Notes under the pieces: generated by a model
Database searches by the model: none
What the model was told of the DNA's origin: nothing
What the model saw: the letters and a program-made list of their open reading frames with translations, nothing else
Made by a program: the position numbers and the translations under genes
NCBI RefSeq assembly: GCF_900119695.1
Contig: NZ_LT632547.1
Span: forward strand, 1,240,001 to 1,304,000
DNA length: 64,000 nucleotides
DNA from: Actinomyces urinae
GTDB lineage: Bacteria > Actinomycetota > Actinomycetes > Actinomycetales > Actinomycetaceae
Direction: 5' to 3'
Part shown: piece after piece, positions 35,576-43,611 of the stretch
How positions within the stretch are numbered: position 1 is the stretch's first letter
Layout: the number at the start of each line of letters is the position of its first letter

Positions 35576-36020
35576 TTACGCCTCTAATACTGATTTTGGT
35601 AGGCGATGCACTGTCACCGCACCAACCGCGTTGAACGGGTGTAGTGGGTCCGGGTTTTCAGAGCCGGTGGGCCCACCGAGCTCCGAGTGTGCCAGGGCGC
35701 TCATCACCACGTACGCATCGCCCGCGTCCCAACCATTATCGATGGTAAGGAAGTCGAACATATCCTCATAGTCATTAGTGATCGACTGCTGCACCGGGTT
35801 TCCAATACCTATGAAAACCACTCATCAGCCGTCTCAATGCGGGGTGCGCGAATCTTCTTACCCTTAACCAAGTCAACCTCAACCACAGCTACGCCCTCAG
35901 CCTCGATAGCCACAAATGAGTATTCGCCGCGCGCCATAATCGCGTGAATATCGCCAATGGAAAGGTAAGCGCCCTCCACCTCAACAGGTAGATACACGAT
36001 AGAGTCTTGCTTACTTCCGC
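35576..36020 (-). pseudogene. Acetamidase/formamidase remnant
   Basis: Two reading frames together give the C-terminal half of an FmdA/AmdA-type amidase. The first (35809-36020) encodes VYLPVEVEGAYLSIGDIHAI and AIEAEGVAVVEVDLVKGKKI. The second (35576-35821) encodes VFIGIGNPVQQSITNDYEDM, WDAGDAYVVMSALAHSELGG and HRLPKSVLEA. They are joined by a one-base frameshift near 35815. An in-frame stop near 36034 and the absence of the N-terminal half show truncation. It lies between the CRISPR array and the ABC-class ATPase. Confidence 0.75.
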
Positions 36021-36088
36021 GTCGTCGAGCCTTCTATCGCTCAACTACTACGCGCAACGCGGCTCCTCTGAAATCGAACTAAGACGTA

Positions 36089-37900
36089 TCAAGCGATCCG
36101 AATTGAACGGTAACGGTTAAGCGCCGCCGCTAAATCAACCATGCGGGGCCGCACCATGAACGCCGACTTTTCTGGACCGCCAAGACCATCCAGGCCGTGC
36201 TGCTCGATAATCTCATCGAGCGCCTCCAGAGCCTGCGCCAACGTGGTTTCGCCGTTAAACGCGGTGGCGCGCTCCCCATCAGTAAGCGCCCTAATCGCCC
36301 ACGCTATGGCCTCCGTCTGGCCTCCGTCCACAATCTGCTCCACGTTGGACACGTCAATATCTTGGCGATCCAGCGAGATGGTATCCAGCCCCTTAGACTT
36401 CGTTTTCGCCTTACCACCATGCGCCTTAAGTGGGAGCATCGCGCGCTGCTTCACAGCCGGGAAATCCTCCACGTCCATGCGCTCGCGCGGCTGAGCCTCC
36501 ACAACCTCGCGCGCCTTCTGCGTCACGTCATACGCCACATAGCTATCCATCATGAGAACCAAGTCCGCTACATCCAGATAGTCACCGGAGCCGCCCATCA
36601 CCAAAATCGTTGAAACGCCAGCCCTCGCCAGCCCTCCAATGCGATCCACAAACGGAGTGATCGGCTCCTTCTCATCCGCCACCAAAGCGCGCATACGCTC
36701 ATCACGGATCATGAGGTTAGTAGCCGAGGTGTCTTCATCCACTAACAGCACGGGGCAGCCCACCTCCACGGCCTCCACAATCGAAGCCGCCTGCGAAGTT
36801 GAACCCGACGCATTTTCCGTAGAAAACGCCGCGGTATCCGCCCCGCCGGGCAGGTCATTAATAAACGCGGACACGTCAACCGAAGTGACTGCCCGACCAT
36901 CCTCGGCCCGGATCTTCACGGCACTTGGCACAACCGCAACAAGTTCCCGGCCATCACCCGGCACGTGAGCGTAAACGCCGCGCTGCAGGGCATTCAGCAA
37001 CGTGGACTTACCGTGATAACCACCGCCCACAATCACCGTGATTCCCGGTTTCAAAGCCATGCCCTTAACCTCGCCCGCATGGGGCAGGGACACCGTTTGC
37101 TCCAGTGACCCTGGCGAAGTGAAACGCACAGCTTCATCCATTGGATAATCCGAAATGCCAGAGCGGCGAGCCAGCACCGACTCATTAGCCACAAAACCAA
37201 TCCAACCGTTATCAGCCAGCGCGGCCTGCAACGCCTGGTAATCCACGTACGTCTCCACGTGGCGGCGCAGATTAGCTAGGTGCTGCGCGGCATCCTCGGA
37301 AACAAAATCGAACGTGTCCATCACCGTGTACGGAATATCAACGTCCGCAAGACGCGCCATGGAACGCCCCATGATTGTGCGCCCGCGAGCGGGGAACTGG
37401 CACTGGAACCGCACCTCAACCGTGCTTTTGTCAACGGATGCGTATGAGCGCTCCAAAATCTCCTGACCGCAACGAGCAATGCGGATCTCTGGCGTTTTTG
37501 AACTGTTCTTCGCAAACTCGCGAGCCAAGAAATCAGCTACAGCTACGCGCTTTTCGCGAGTATCAAGCAGATCTTCAGGGATGCCCATCTTGACCGGCGA
37601 GGCCGTAGCGCGCAACTGCGATGGTGGCGCGTACGGATCGGACTGCACGCGGTCGATATGCAAAGTGAAATCGCCATAGTCGTAATCGCCGACCACGGAC
37701 TTGTACTGGCCATAGTTGCGCCCATCAATTTCGTGGAACCGATCAATCAGATCCTGATCCGAACCCGACTTGCGTTCAAACTCGCGCTTACCGCGGTATT
37801 CGCCCCGATCGCCGCGGAATCCGCCCTGGCCTCGATTGTCACGAAAACCGCCGTTGCGCCCGCCTCGATACTGCTTGCCGCGATCATAAAAGTCTGCCAT
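36089..37900 (-). CDS. ABC-class ATPase (PF09818/COG3044) with RG-rich N-terminus
   Basis: A 603-residue predicted P-loop ATPase. The N-terminal 45 residues are Arg/Gly-rich (RGGRNGGFRDNRGQGGFRG), resembling RNA-binding RGG tails. The ATPase core has a Walker A-like VGGGYHGKSTLLNALQRG and a Walker B-like VLLVDEDTSATNLMIRD. VLVMGGSGDYLDVADLVLMM follows, characteristic of this family. A trypanosome relative, MRB1590, acts in RNA editing, so RNA binding is a reasonable guess. AGGAAG precedes the ATG. It is downstream of, and co-directional with, the toxin-antitoxin pair. Its physiological role is unknown. Confidence 0.85.
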   Translation of the reverse strand: MADFYDRGKQYRGGRNGGFRDNRGQGGFRGDRGEYRGKREFERKSGSDQDLIDRFHEIDGRNYGQYKSVVGDYDYGDFTLHIDRVQSDPYAPPSQLRATASPVKMGIPEDLLDTREKRVAVADFLAREFAKNSSKTPEIRIARCGQEILERSYASVDKSTVEVRFQCQFPARGRTIMGRSMARLADVDIPYTVMDTFDFVSEDAAQHLANLRRHVETYVDYQALQAALADNGWIGFVANESVLARRSGISDYPMDEAVRFTSPGSLEQTVSLPHAGEVKGMALKPGITVIVGGGYHGKSTLLNALQRGVYAHVPGDGRELVAVVPSAVKIRAEDGRAVTSVDVSAFINDLPGGADTAAFSTENASGSTSQAASIVEAVEVGCPVLLVDEDTSATNLMIRDERMRALVADEKEPITPFVDRIGGLARAGVSTILVMGGSGDYLDVADLVLMMDSYVAYDVTQKAREVVEAQPRERMDVEDFPAVKQRAMLPLKAHGGKAKTKSKGLDTISLDRQDIDVSNVEQIVDGGQTEAIAWAIRALTDGERATAFNGETTLAQALEALDEIIEQHGLDGLGGPEKSAFMVRPRMVDLAAALNRYRSIRIA

Positions 37901-37928
37901 GTTACTTCCTAAAACCTCTAAACCGGCT

Positions 37929-38186
37929 CTAATTTAACAAATCAAGATATTGTGCCCGAGCCTTCATCGCATGGATAACGAGTTCATTCCCGCTGTCAAA
38001 GATCAGCACGACGAGCTCTAATAGTCTTCCTGCGTTGTCGAAACCGAGTCTCAGTTCTCGTTGGGGATTTTCATCATCTAAAGCAGCGACCCACAGAGGG
38101 AACGTTGCTGCCTTGAGAATGTCGTCATCGTTAATATGGTCGCGTTCTTGGTGTTTTCGTGCTGAGTTGTGCAGTGAAATCTTCAC
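37929..38186 (-). CDS. BrnT-like toxin of a type II toxin-antitoxin pair
   Basis: An 85-residue protein containing RKHQERDHINDDDILKAATF, a DDENPQRELRLGFDNAGRLLELVV strand pair split by a turn, and the C-terminal ELVIHAMKARAQYLDLL. This layout is typical of small BrnT-like RNase toxins in actinobacteria. It starts with GTG overlapping the antitoxin stop by four bases. The order antitoxin then toxin is normal for RHH-type pairs. Activity is inferred, not shown. Confidence 0.65.
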   Translation of the reverse strand: MKISLHNSARKHQERDHINDDDILKAATFPLWVAALDDENPQRELRLGFDNAGRLLELVVLIFDSGNELVIHAMKARAQYLDLLN

Positions 38187-38425
38187 GCCAGAACCGCTTC
38201 GCGAATCAGTGCGGATCGGGTGATGTTTTCTTTCGCCGCACGTCGGTCAATGCGTTTCAATTCGTCGGCAGTGAAACGGATGGCAACAACTTGGCTTGGT
38301 TCGGCTCCGCGGCCTGGCCGGCCACGTTTTTTCAGTTGTGTGACGTTGTATCCCGCTTCAGCTTCTTGAGCCCACTTCTCAATCTGTTCTTCGGTGACTT
38401 CTTTACCTGCAATAGTTTCACGCAT
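38183..38425 (-). CDS. Ribbon-helix-helix antitoxin
   Basis: An 80-residue protein whose C-terminal part, VVAIRFTADELKRIDRRAAKENITRSALIREAV, is a classic ribbon-helix-helix DNA-binding domain. The N-terminal EQIEKWAQEAEAGYNV and RGRPGRG linker recur in actinobacterial antitoxins of this class. The ATG at 38425 is preferred to an open extension to 38482. No Shine-Dalgarno is seen; a TACGAT element six bases before the ATG suggests a leaderless transcript. It probably autorepresses the pair. Confidence 0.7.
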   Translation of the reverse strand: MRETIAGKEVTEEQIEKWAQEAEAGYNVTQLKKRGRPGRGAEPSQVVAIRFTADELKRIDRRAAKENITRSALIREAVLA

Positions 38426-38511
38426 ATGAATATCGTAATACGAAATAGGTGAGGAAGGGAAGAGAGATTGCCTGGCAGTCATTGCTTTACGAGGATGTCT
38501 GGCTTCGTCGT

Positions 38512-38517
38512 TAGAAT
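38512..38517 (+). promoter_or_regulatory. -10 element giving a probable leaderless rnhA-fusion mRNA
   Basis: TAGAAT ends six bases before the ATG at 38524, and there is no ribosome site. Transcription would start at or next to the A of the ATG, as is common in actinobacteria. No clear -35 is seen. Confidence 0.4.
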
Positions 38518-38523
38518 GAGCGT

Positions 38524-40593
38524 ATGACTTTGATTGCTGCCACCGACGGATCCTCCTTGGGAAATCCCGGCCCTGCCGGCTGGGCTTGGTACATGGACGA
38601 GCAAAACTGGAGTGCAGGAGCGCTAGAAGAGAGCACGAATAATGTGGGCGAGCTGCTCGCCGTACTCGACCTTCTCCGTCAAACCAGGGGCACGCAAGAA
38701 GACCTGCATATTTTTGCCGATTCGCAGTACGTCATTAACGCCCTCACCAAATGGCGTTTCGCCTGGAAGCGCAAGGGTTGGAAGAAGGGCGATGGCAAAC
38801 CGGTAGCTAACCGCGAAATCATGGAAGCTTTGGACGAAGAACTTGATTATGCCCGCAAGAAGGGTCGCAAAGTCGAGTTCGAGTGGGTGCGCGGACACAA
38901 CAATCACAACATGAACGAGCGTGCCGACGACCTTGCCCGTGGCGCTGCAACGGCAATCCAAAGCGGGAAAACGGTTAAAGAGGGGCCGGGGTTTTCTCGC
39001 CTCGGCCAGGAAAGACAACCTGAAGAGCCTGTGAATGAGATGGACATGCTGTTCTCATTCGACGAGCCAGCGCAAGATAGTTCGAACGAGCGCTCACAGA
39101 CTGCTGTGCCAAACGCAGAACCCGCGAGGGAAAGCGTGCCCGTCAGGGAAATCGCATTGAAAGAGGCCGGCAACACGGGCGAGAAGCACATAGAGAACAG
39201 GCAACGGATAGAAAAGAAGGTGGATCCGGTGAGCAGCGTGGTTTCAAAGTCGGCTAGCGAGGCAGCGGGCCGCCGCACTTACATTCACCGTGGCGTACAC
39301 GTAACTGAGCACCGCTTGCAGGTCCCACTGGATTACTCCGACCCGAATGGGCGCCAGATTGAACTGTTTGCCCGCGAAGTGACGCTGGACAAGAACGGTC
39401 CAAACACTGACCAGCCCGCAATCATTTTCATGCAGGGAGGCCCGGGTGGACGCGCGCCGCGTCCCGGCGACTTCAATAGCGGCTGGATCGGTGAAGCGCT
39501 GAAAACTCACCGAGTGATCCTGATGGACGAGCGTGGCACGGGCCTTTCAACCCGCCTTGACGCTCTGACGCTTTCCGAGTTCGCTACGGTCAAAGACCAG
39601 GTCAACTACGTTAAGCACTTCCGCGCGGACAACATGGTGCGCGACGCAGAACTGCTGCGCGGTGAAATCAACGCCGGCAAGAAGTGGGCCAGCCTGGGCC
39701 AATCCTACGGCGGCTTCATCAACACGTCGTACCTGTCCCTAGCCCCCGAGGGTCTCTCGGCGGTCTGCTACACCGGCGGCCTGCCCGGTCTGGTAAGCAT
39801 TGACGAAATCTACCGTCGCACCTACCGCGCAACAGCGGCCCGCAACGAGGCCTACTTCAAGCGATACGAGGCAGACCAGCAAACACTGAAAGACGTGCTC
39901 ACCCACCTCGACACGCATGAAGAGATTTTGCCAACAGGGGAGCGCCTGACTTCCCGGCGTCTGCGCATGCTTGGCCTCATGCTTGGAACGACTACCGGAT
40001 TTGACCAGTTGCACTATTTCTTCGAGGGCCCGTTTGTGAGCGTGCGTGGGCACAAGCGCCTGAACACGCAGTTCCTCGACATGGTGGCGCGCCAACTCTC
40101 GCACGGCGATTCACCAATGTACGGGGTGCTTCACGAGACGATTTACGCTGGTGCCACGCCAGCTCTCCGCGGTGAAGCCACAAATTGGGCCGCTGAACGT
40201 CTCCTAGGTGAGGTGGGATCAGGCATCCCCGAAGGGTTTGCGCCCGCGCCGGACTACCGGGCCGAAAGCCCTGTTTACCTGACCGGCGAGCACATGTACC
40301 CCCTCATCTATGATGAGGACCCTGCGCTTGCTCCCATGCGAGAACTGGCACACGAACTCGCGGCATTCACGGACTGGGAGCCGGTTTACAACCCCGAGCA
40401 GCTCGCAAACAACGAGGTGCCCGGAGCCGCAGCCGTCTACTTCGAAGACATGTTTGTGCCCACCGACCTGTCTCTTCAAACCGCGGAGCTTGCCGGCATT
40501 CGCACCTGGGTGACCAATGAATACCAGCACGACGGACTTAGAGCCGACGGCGCCGCCGTGTTCCAGCACCTGCAAAGCCTGCTCGAAGACTAG
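38524..40593 (+). CDS. RNase H - proline iminopeptidase fusion protein
   Basis: A 689-residue continuous frame encoding two enzymes. Residues 1-140 are RNase HI: ATDGSSLGNPGPAGWAWY (first Asp), TNNVGELLAVL (Glu), IFADSQYVINAL (Asp) and WVRGHNNHNMNERADDLA (His and last Asp). Residues 145-240 form a charged, low-complexity linker. Residues 245-689 are an alpha/beta-hydrolase of the proline iminopeptidase type: IFMQGGPGGRAPRP (oxyanion loop), DERGTGLST, the nucleophile elbow SLGQSYGGF and a late His in YQHDGLRA. The start at 38524 gives a complete RNase H. Both active sites look intact. The fusion is unusual and its purpose unclear. Confidence 0.88.
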   Translation: MTLIAATDGSSLGNPGPAGWAWYMDEQNWSAGALEESTNNVGELLAVLDLLRQTRGTQEDLHIFADSQYVINALTKWRFAWKRKGWKKGDGKPVANREIMEALDEELDYARKKGRKVEFEWVRGHNNHNMNERADDLARGAATAIQSGKTVKEGPGFSRLGQERQPEEPVNEMDMLFSFDEPAQDSSNERSQTAVPNAEPARESVPVREIALKEAGNTGEKHIENRQRIEKKVDPVSSVVSKSASEAAGRRTYIHRGVHVTEHRLQVPLDYSDPNGRQIELFAREVTLDKNGPNTDQPAIIFMQGGPGGRAPRPGDFNSGWIGEALKTHRVILMDERGTGLSTRLDALTLSEFATVKDQVNYVKHFRADNMVRDAELLRGEINAGKKWASLGQSYGGFINTSYLSLAPEGLSAVCYTGGLPGLVSIDEIYRRTYRATAARNEAYFKRYEADQQTLKDVLTHLDTHEEILPTGERLTSRRLRMLGLMLGTTTGFDQLHYFFEGPFVSVRGHKRLNTQFLDMVARQLSHGDSPMYGVLHETIYAGATPALRGEATNWAAERLLGEVGSGIPEGFAPAPDYRAESPVYLTGEHMYPLIYDEDPALAPMRELAHELAAFTDWEPVYNPEQLANNEVPGAAAVYFEDMFVPTDLSLQTAELAGIRTWVTNEYQHDGLRADGAAVFQHLQSLLED

Positions 40594-40696
40594 TTGCATA
40601 GACTTTTCGCCGAGGTCTGCCGCAAACTGTGATGGTTCCAGCCGCGTAAACCCCATCATTTCGTAGGGGAATGAATAGTCACGATTTGATCACCTA

Positions 40697-40725
40697 TTGG
40701 CGTGTCTAGTTGAAACCGCTACAAT
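40697..40725 (+). promoter_or_regulatory. Promoter of the CWB2-like gene
   Basis: TTGGCG (40697-40702) and TACAAT (40720-40725) are 17 bases apart. The start site would be about 40732, giving a short leader before ATG 40756. Confidence 0.55.
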
Positions 40726-40755
40726 CGGTACATTCGAGTGCGAATGCGGGGTTTT

Positions 40756-41823
40756 ATGAGGCGAAAGATTCTTCACACCCGCCTCCTAGCGATGGGGGCG
40801 GCAATCGTTCTACCTCTCTCCCTTGCTACGCCAGCCCTTGCCGCGCCTGATCTCTCGATGGGCTCGCGCACAACCCTCATTTCCACCACTTTTGCTGGCG
40901 ACATTCAGATGGTGCGTTACGAAGAAACCCCTAGCGAAGCCGCTATCGCAACTTCCATACGCCAATTCAATCAGTCCGCAAAAACTGTTTACCTTATCAA
41001 CCCATTTGAGGATGGCGGAGCGGCCACCATCGCGGGAGCTCCCAAATCGCAACGTCCCGGCCCCGTCCTCTTCACCGAAAAGAACGGGGAGCTTAGCGAG
41101 CGCACACTACTTGAAATCGCGCGGCTTTGCCCGGAAACTGTAGTTGTTGTTGGCGAGGGAGTGGCTGAACAAGCCGGCGCGGTTGCACGCAGCTTCGCGC
41201 AAACTGCTCGTGACAATAGCAATGCCCTCACCGGACAGGTTGAACTATTGACCTGGCAGGGTGAATCCGCCGAGGCTACCTCAAACCTCATTGCACAAGC
41301 TACTTACTCAAAGGGAGCTAAACGCGTTTACCTGGTGGGGGCTGACGATGAGAACAAGGATGCGCTCGCGGCGATTGCTGGCACCATGGGGGATGGGCCC
41401 GTGCTTCTGGTCAGCAAAGATCACGTGCAACAGGCCAAGCAAATCGCTGCAAGCCTGAAACCAGATTATGTTGTAGGAATTGGCACGCTAGACCCCAAGC
41501 TGGTGGACGGAGTAGCAGGAGCGTTCCGCAAGAGCTCCATTAGCGGGTCCGTTAAGTCAGTTGCTCTAAACGCTGCAACCGCGCGGAAAGTTGAAAAGAA
41601 CTCCGTGACGGCGGTTGCCGCCCAAGACGACCCGGCCAGCCTCATTTTGGCGGCTGAGTCCGCAAGCGGCCCCCTCATTCCACTACCTGCGAACACCAGC
41701 GAAGCCGAAGCGGTAGCTACCGTGCTGATGACAAATAAGCTCACCGAGGCCTCGTCGAAACGATTTGTAGCCTTTGGCGAAAAGGGCCTGGACGGCAAGC
41801 TTTTCAACGCGGTGCAGAAGTAG
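40756..41823 (+). CDS. Secreted cell-wall-binding repeat (CWB2-like) protein
   Basis: A 355-residue exported protein. The signal peptide MRRKILHTRLLAMGAAIV...PALAAPD has a clear Ala-x-Ala cleavage site near residue 30. The mature part has repeated alpha/beta units such as KTVYLINPFEDGGAATIAGA, ETVVVVGEGVAEQAGAVA and KRVYLVGADDENKDALAAIA. These resemble cell wall binding repeat 2 domains, which anchor proteins non-covalently to the Gram-positive wall. No catalytic domain is seen. GTG 40738 and ATG 40744 are alternative starts, but 40756 best fits the signal peptide. Confidence 0.75.
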   Translation: MRRKILHTRLLAMGAAIVLPLSLATPALAAPDLSMGSRTTLISTTFAGDIQMVRYEETPSEAAIATSIRQFNQSAKTVYLINPFEDGGAATIAGAPKSQRPGPVLFTEKNGELSERTLLEIARLCPETVVVVGEGVAEQAGAVARSFAQTARDNSNALTGQVELLTWQGESAEATSNLIAQATYSKGAKRVYLVGADDENKDALAAIAGTMGDGPVLLVSKDHVQQAKQIAASLKPDYVVGIGTLDPKLVDGVAGAFRKSSISGSVKSVALNAATARKVEKNSVTAVAAQDDPASLILAAESASGPLIPLPANTSEAEAVATVLMTNKLTEASSKRFVAFGEKGLDGKLFNAVQK

Positions 41824-41836
41824 ACGTTGCTTGTCT

Positions 41837-41870
41837 CGCTCTAGTCTGCCAGCCGAACTACACTAGAGCG
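41837..41870 (+). terminator. Hairpin after the CWB2-like gene
   Basis: CGCTCTAGT and ACTAGAGCG, nine perfect pairs around a sixteen-base loop. There is no T tract. Confidence 0.4.
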
Positions 41871-41900
41871 TAACCGTTGTTAAGAATGCTAGGAGCAGCC

Positions 41901-42401
41901 ATGAGCACGCAAACCGCACTCGAGCAAGACTTTAAAGGCGAGGTCGTTAAGACGCTGACCGAGCTACATGACTGGAGCGTTGATAATCCCGTTGAGGCCG
42001 AATCTATGGTGATTGGCTCAACCGTTTTCGCGTGGTACGCAATGCCTGACATTCTGCGCGGATCCGGTACTCGCTTCGTTGCAAAGAGCGCCCTGCTGGG
42101 CGGTATTGGCGCCTACTACAAGCACGTGGGTTATACCGCTGACGACGTGAAAGAGTCGGGGGCGCAGCTACAGGACTTCTGGAAGAAGAACTTTGGTGAC
42201 CTGCCCATGGCTGCGCAGGTCGGTATCGGCGTTGGGTCGGTAGTGGTCTCGCTGAAAGTGAACTCGCTTGTGGAGCGTTACATCCTCCACCGCGGCGAGC
42301 GTCGCAAGCGCGCGGGCAAGAAGATGCCACACATTCGCCAGGGTCTAGTTCTTGGCGCAGTAGCTGGCGGGGTGACCTATTTCGCCCTCAAAAATCAGTA
42401 A
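41901..42401 (+). CDS. Hypothetical protein with membrane-associating segments, upstream of nrdF
   Basis: A 166-residue protein of no recognised family. Moderately hydrophobic stretches occur at SMVIGSTVFAWYAMPDIL, AQVGIGVGSVVVSLKVNSLV and QGLVLGAVAGGVTYFALK, suggesting two or three membrane passes, with a basic stretch (HRGERRKRAGKK) before the last. The start ATG at 41901 has AGGAG upstream. It ends 55 bases before nrdF on the same strand and may be co-transcribed with it. The function is unknown. Confidence 0.65.
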   Translation: MSTQTALEQDFKGEVVKTLTELHDWSVDNPVEAESMVIGSTVFAWYAMPDILRGSGTRFVAKSALLGGIGAYYKHVGYTADDVKESGAQLQDFWKKNFGDLPMAAQVGIGVGSVVVSLKVNSLVERYILHRGERRKRAGKKMPHIRQGLVLGAVAGGVTYFALKNQ

Positions 42402-42447
42402 TAGTAAGGAAGTCACGCGACACGCGTGCATGATCGGTTGCAAGTGA

Positions 42448-43425
<978 letters not shown>

Positions 43426-43482
43426 TTTGAAAACCGAGGTTTACCACCGACTTTGAGGCGGTTTGCCAAGGTAAACCAGAGG

Positions 43483-43517
43483 TGGCCCGGACTTACATAT
43501 GCGAGTCCGGGCCATTT
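43483..43517 (+). terminator. Rho-independent terminator after nrdF
   Basis: TGGCCCGGACT, a ten-base loop, AGTCCGGGCCA, then TTTGT. Confidence 0.75.
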
Positions 43518-43565
43518 GTAAACATGGCGCACGTCACAAAAGTAACCAGATTGTTACAATTTTTG

Positions 43566-43601
43566 TTTGCTACGTGGCAAATAACTTTGCTACGTAGCAT
43601 A
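43566..43601. promoter_or_regulatory. Tandem LacI-type operators upstream of the GH2 operon
   Basis: TTTGCTACGTGGCAAA (43566-43581) and TTTGCTACGTAGCATA (43586-43601) are near-identical palindromes whose centres are 20 bases apart. They lie 11-46 bases before the GH2 start codon, where a bound repressor would block transcription or initiation. The LacI-family gene at the end of the operon is the obvious candidate ligand. Confidence 0.65.
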
Positions 43602-43611
43602 TAGTCGGTAT

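Noticed and set aside
35425-35634. Open frame crossing the end of the CRISPR array
   Set aside because: It is made of repeat and spacer sequence plus flank; it is not a protein gene.
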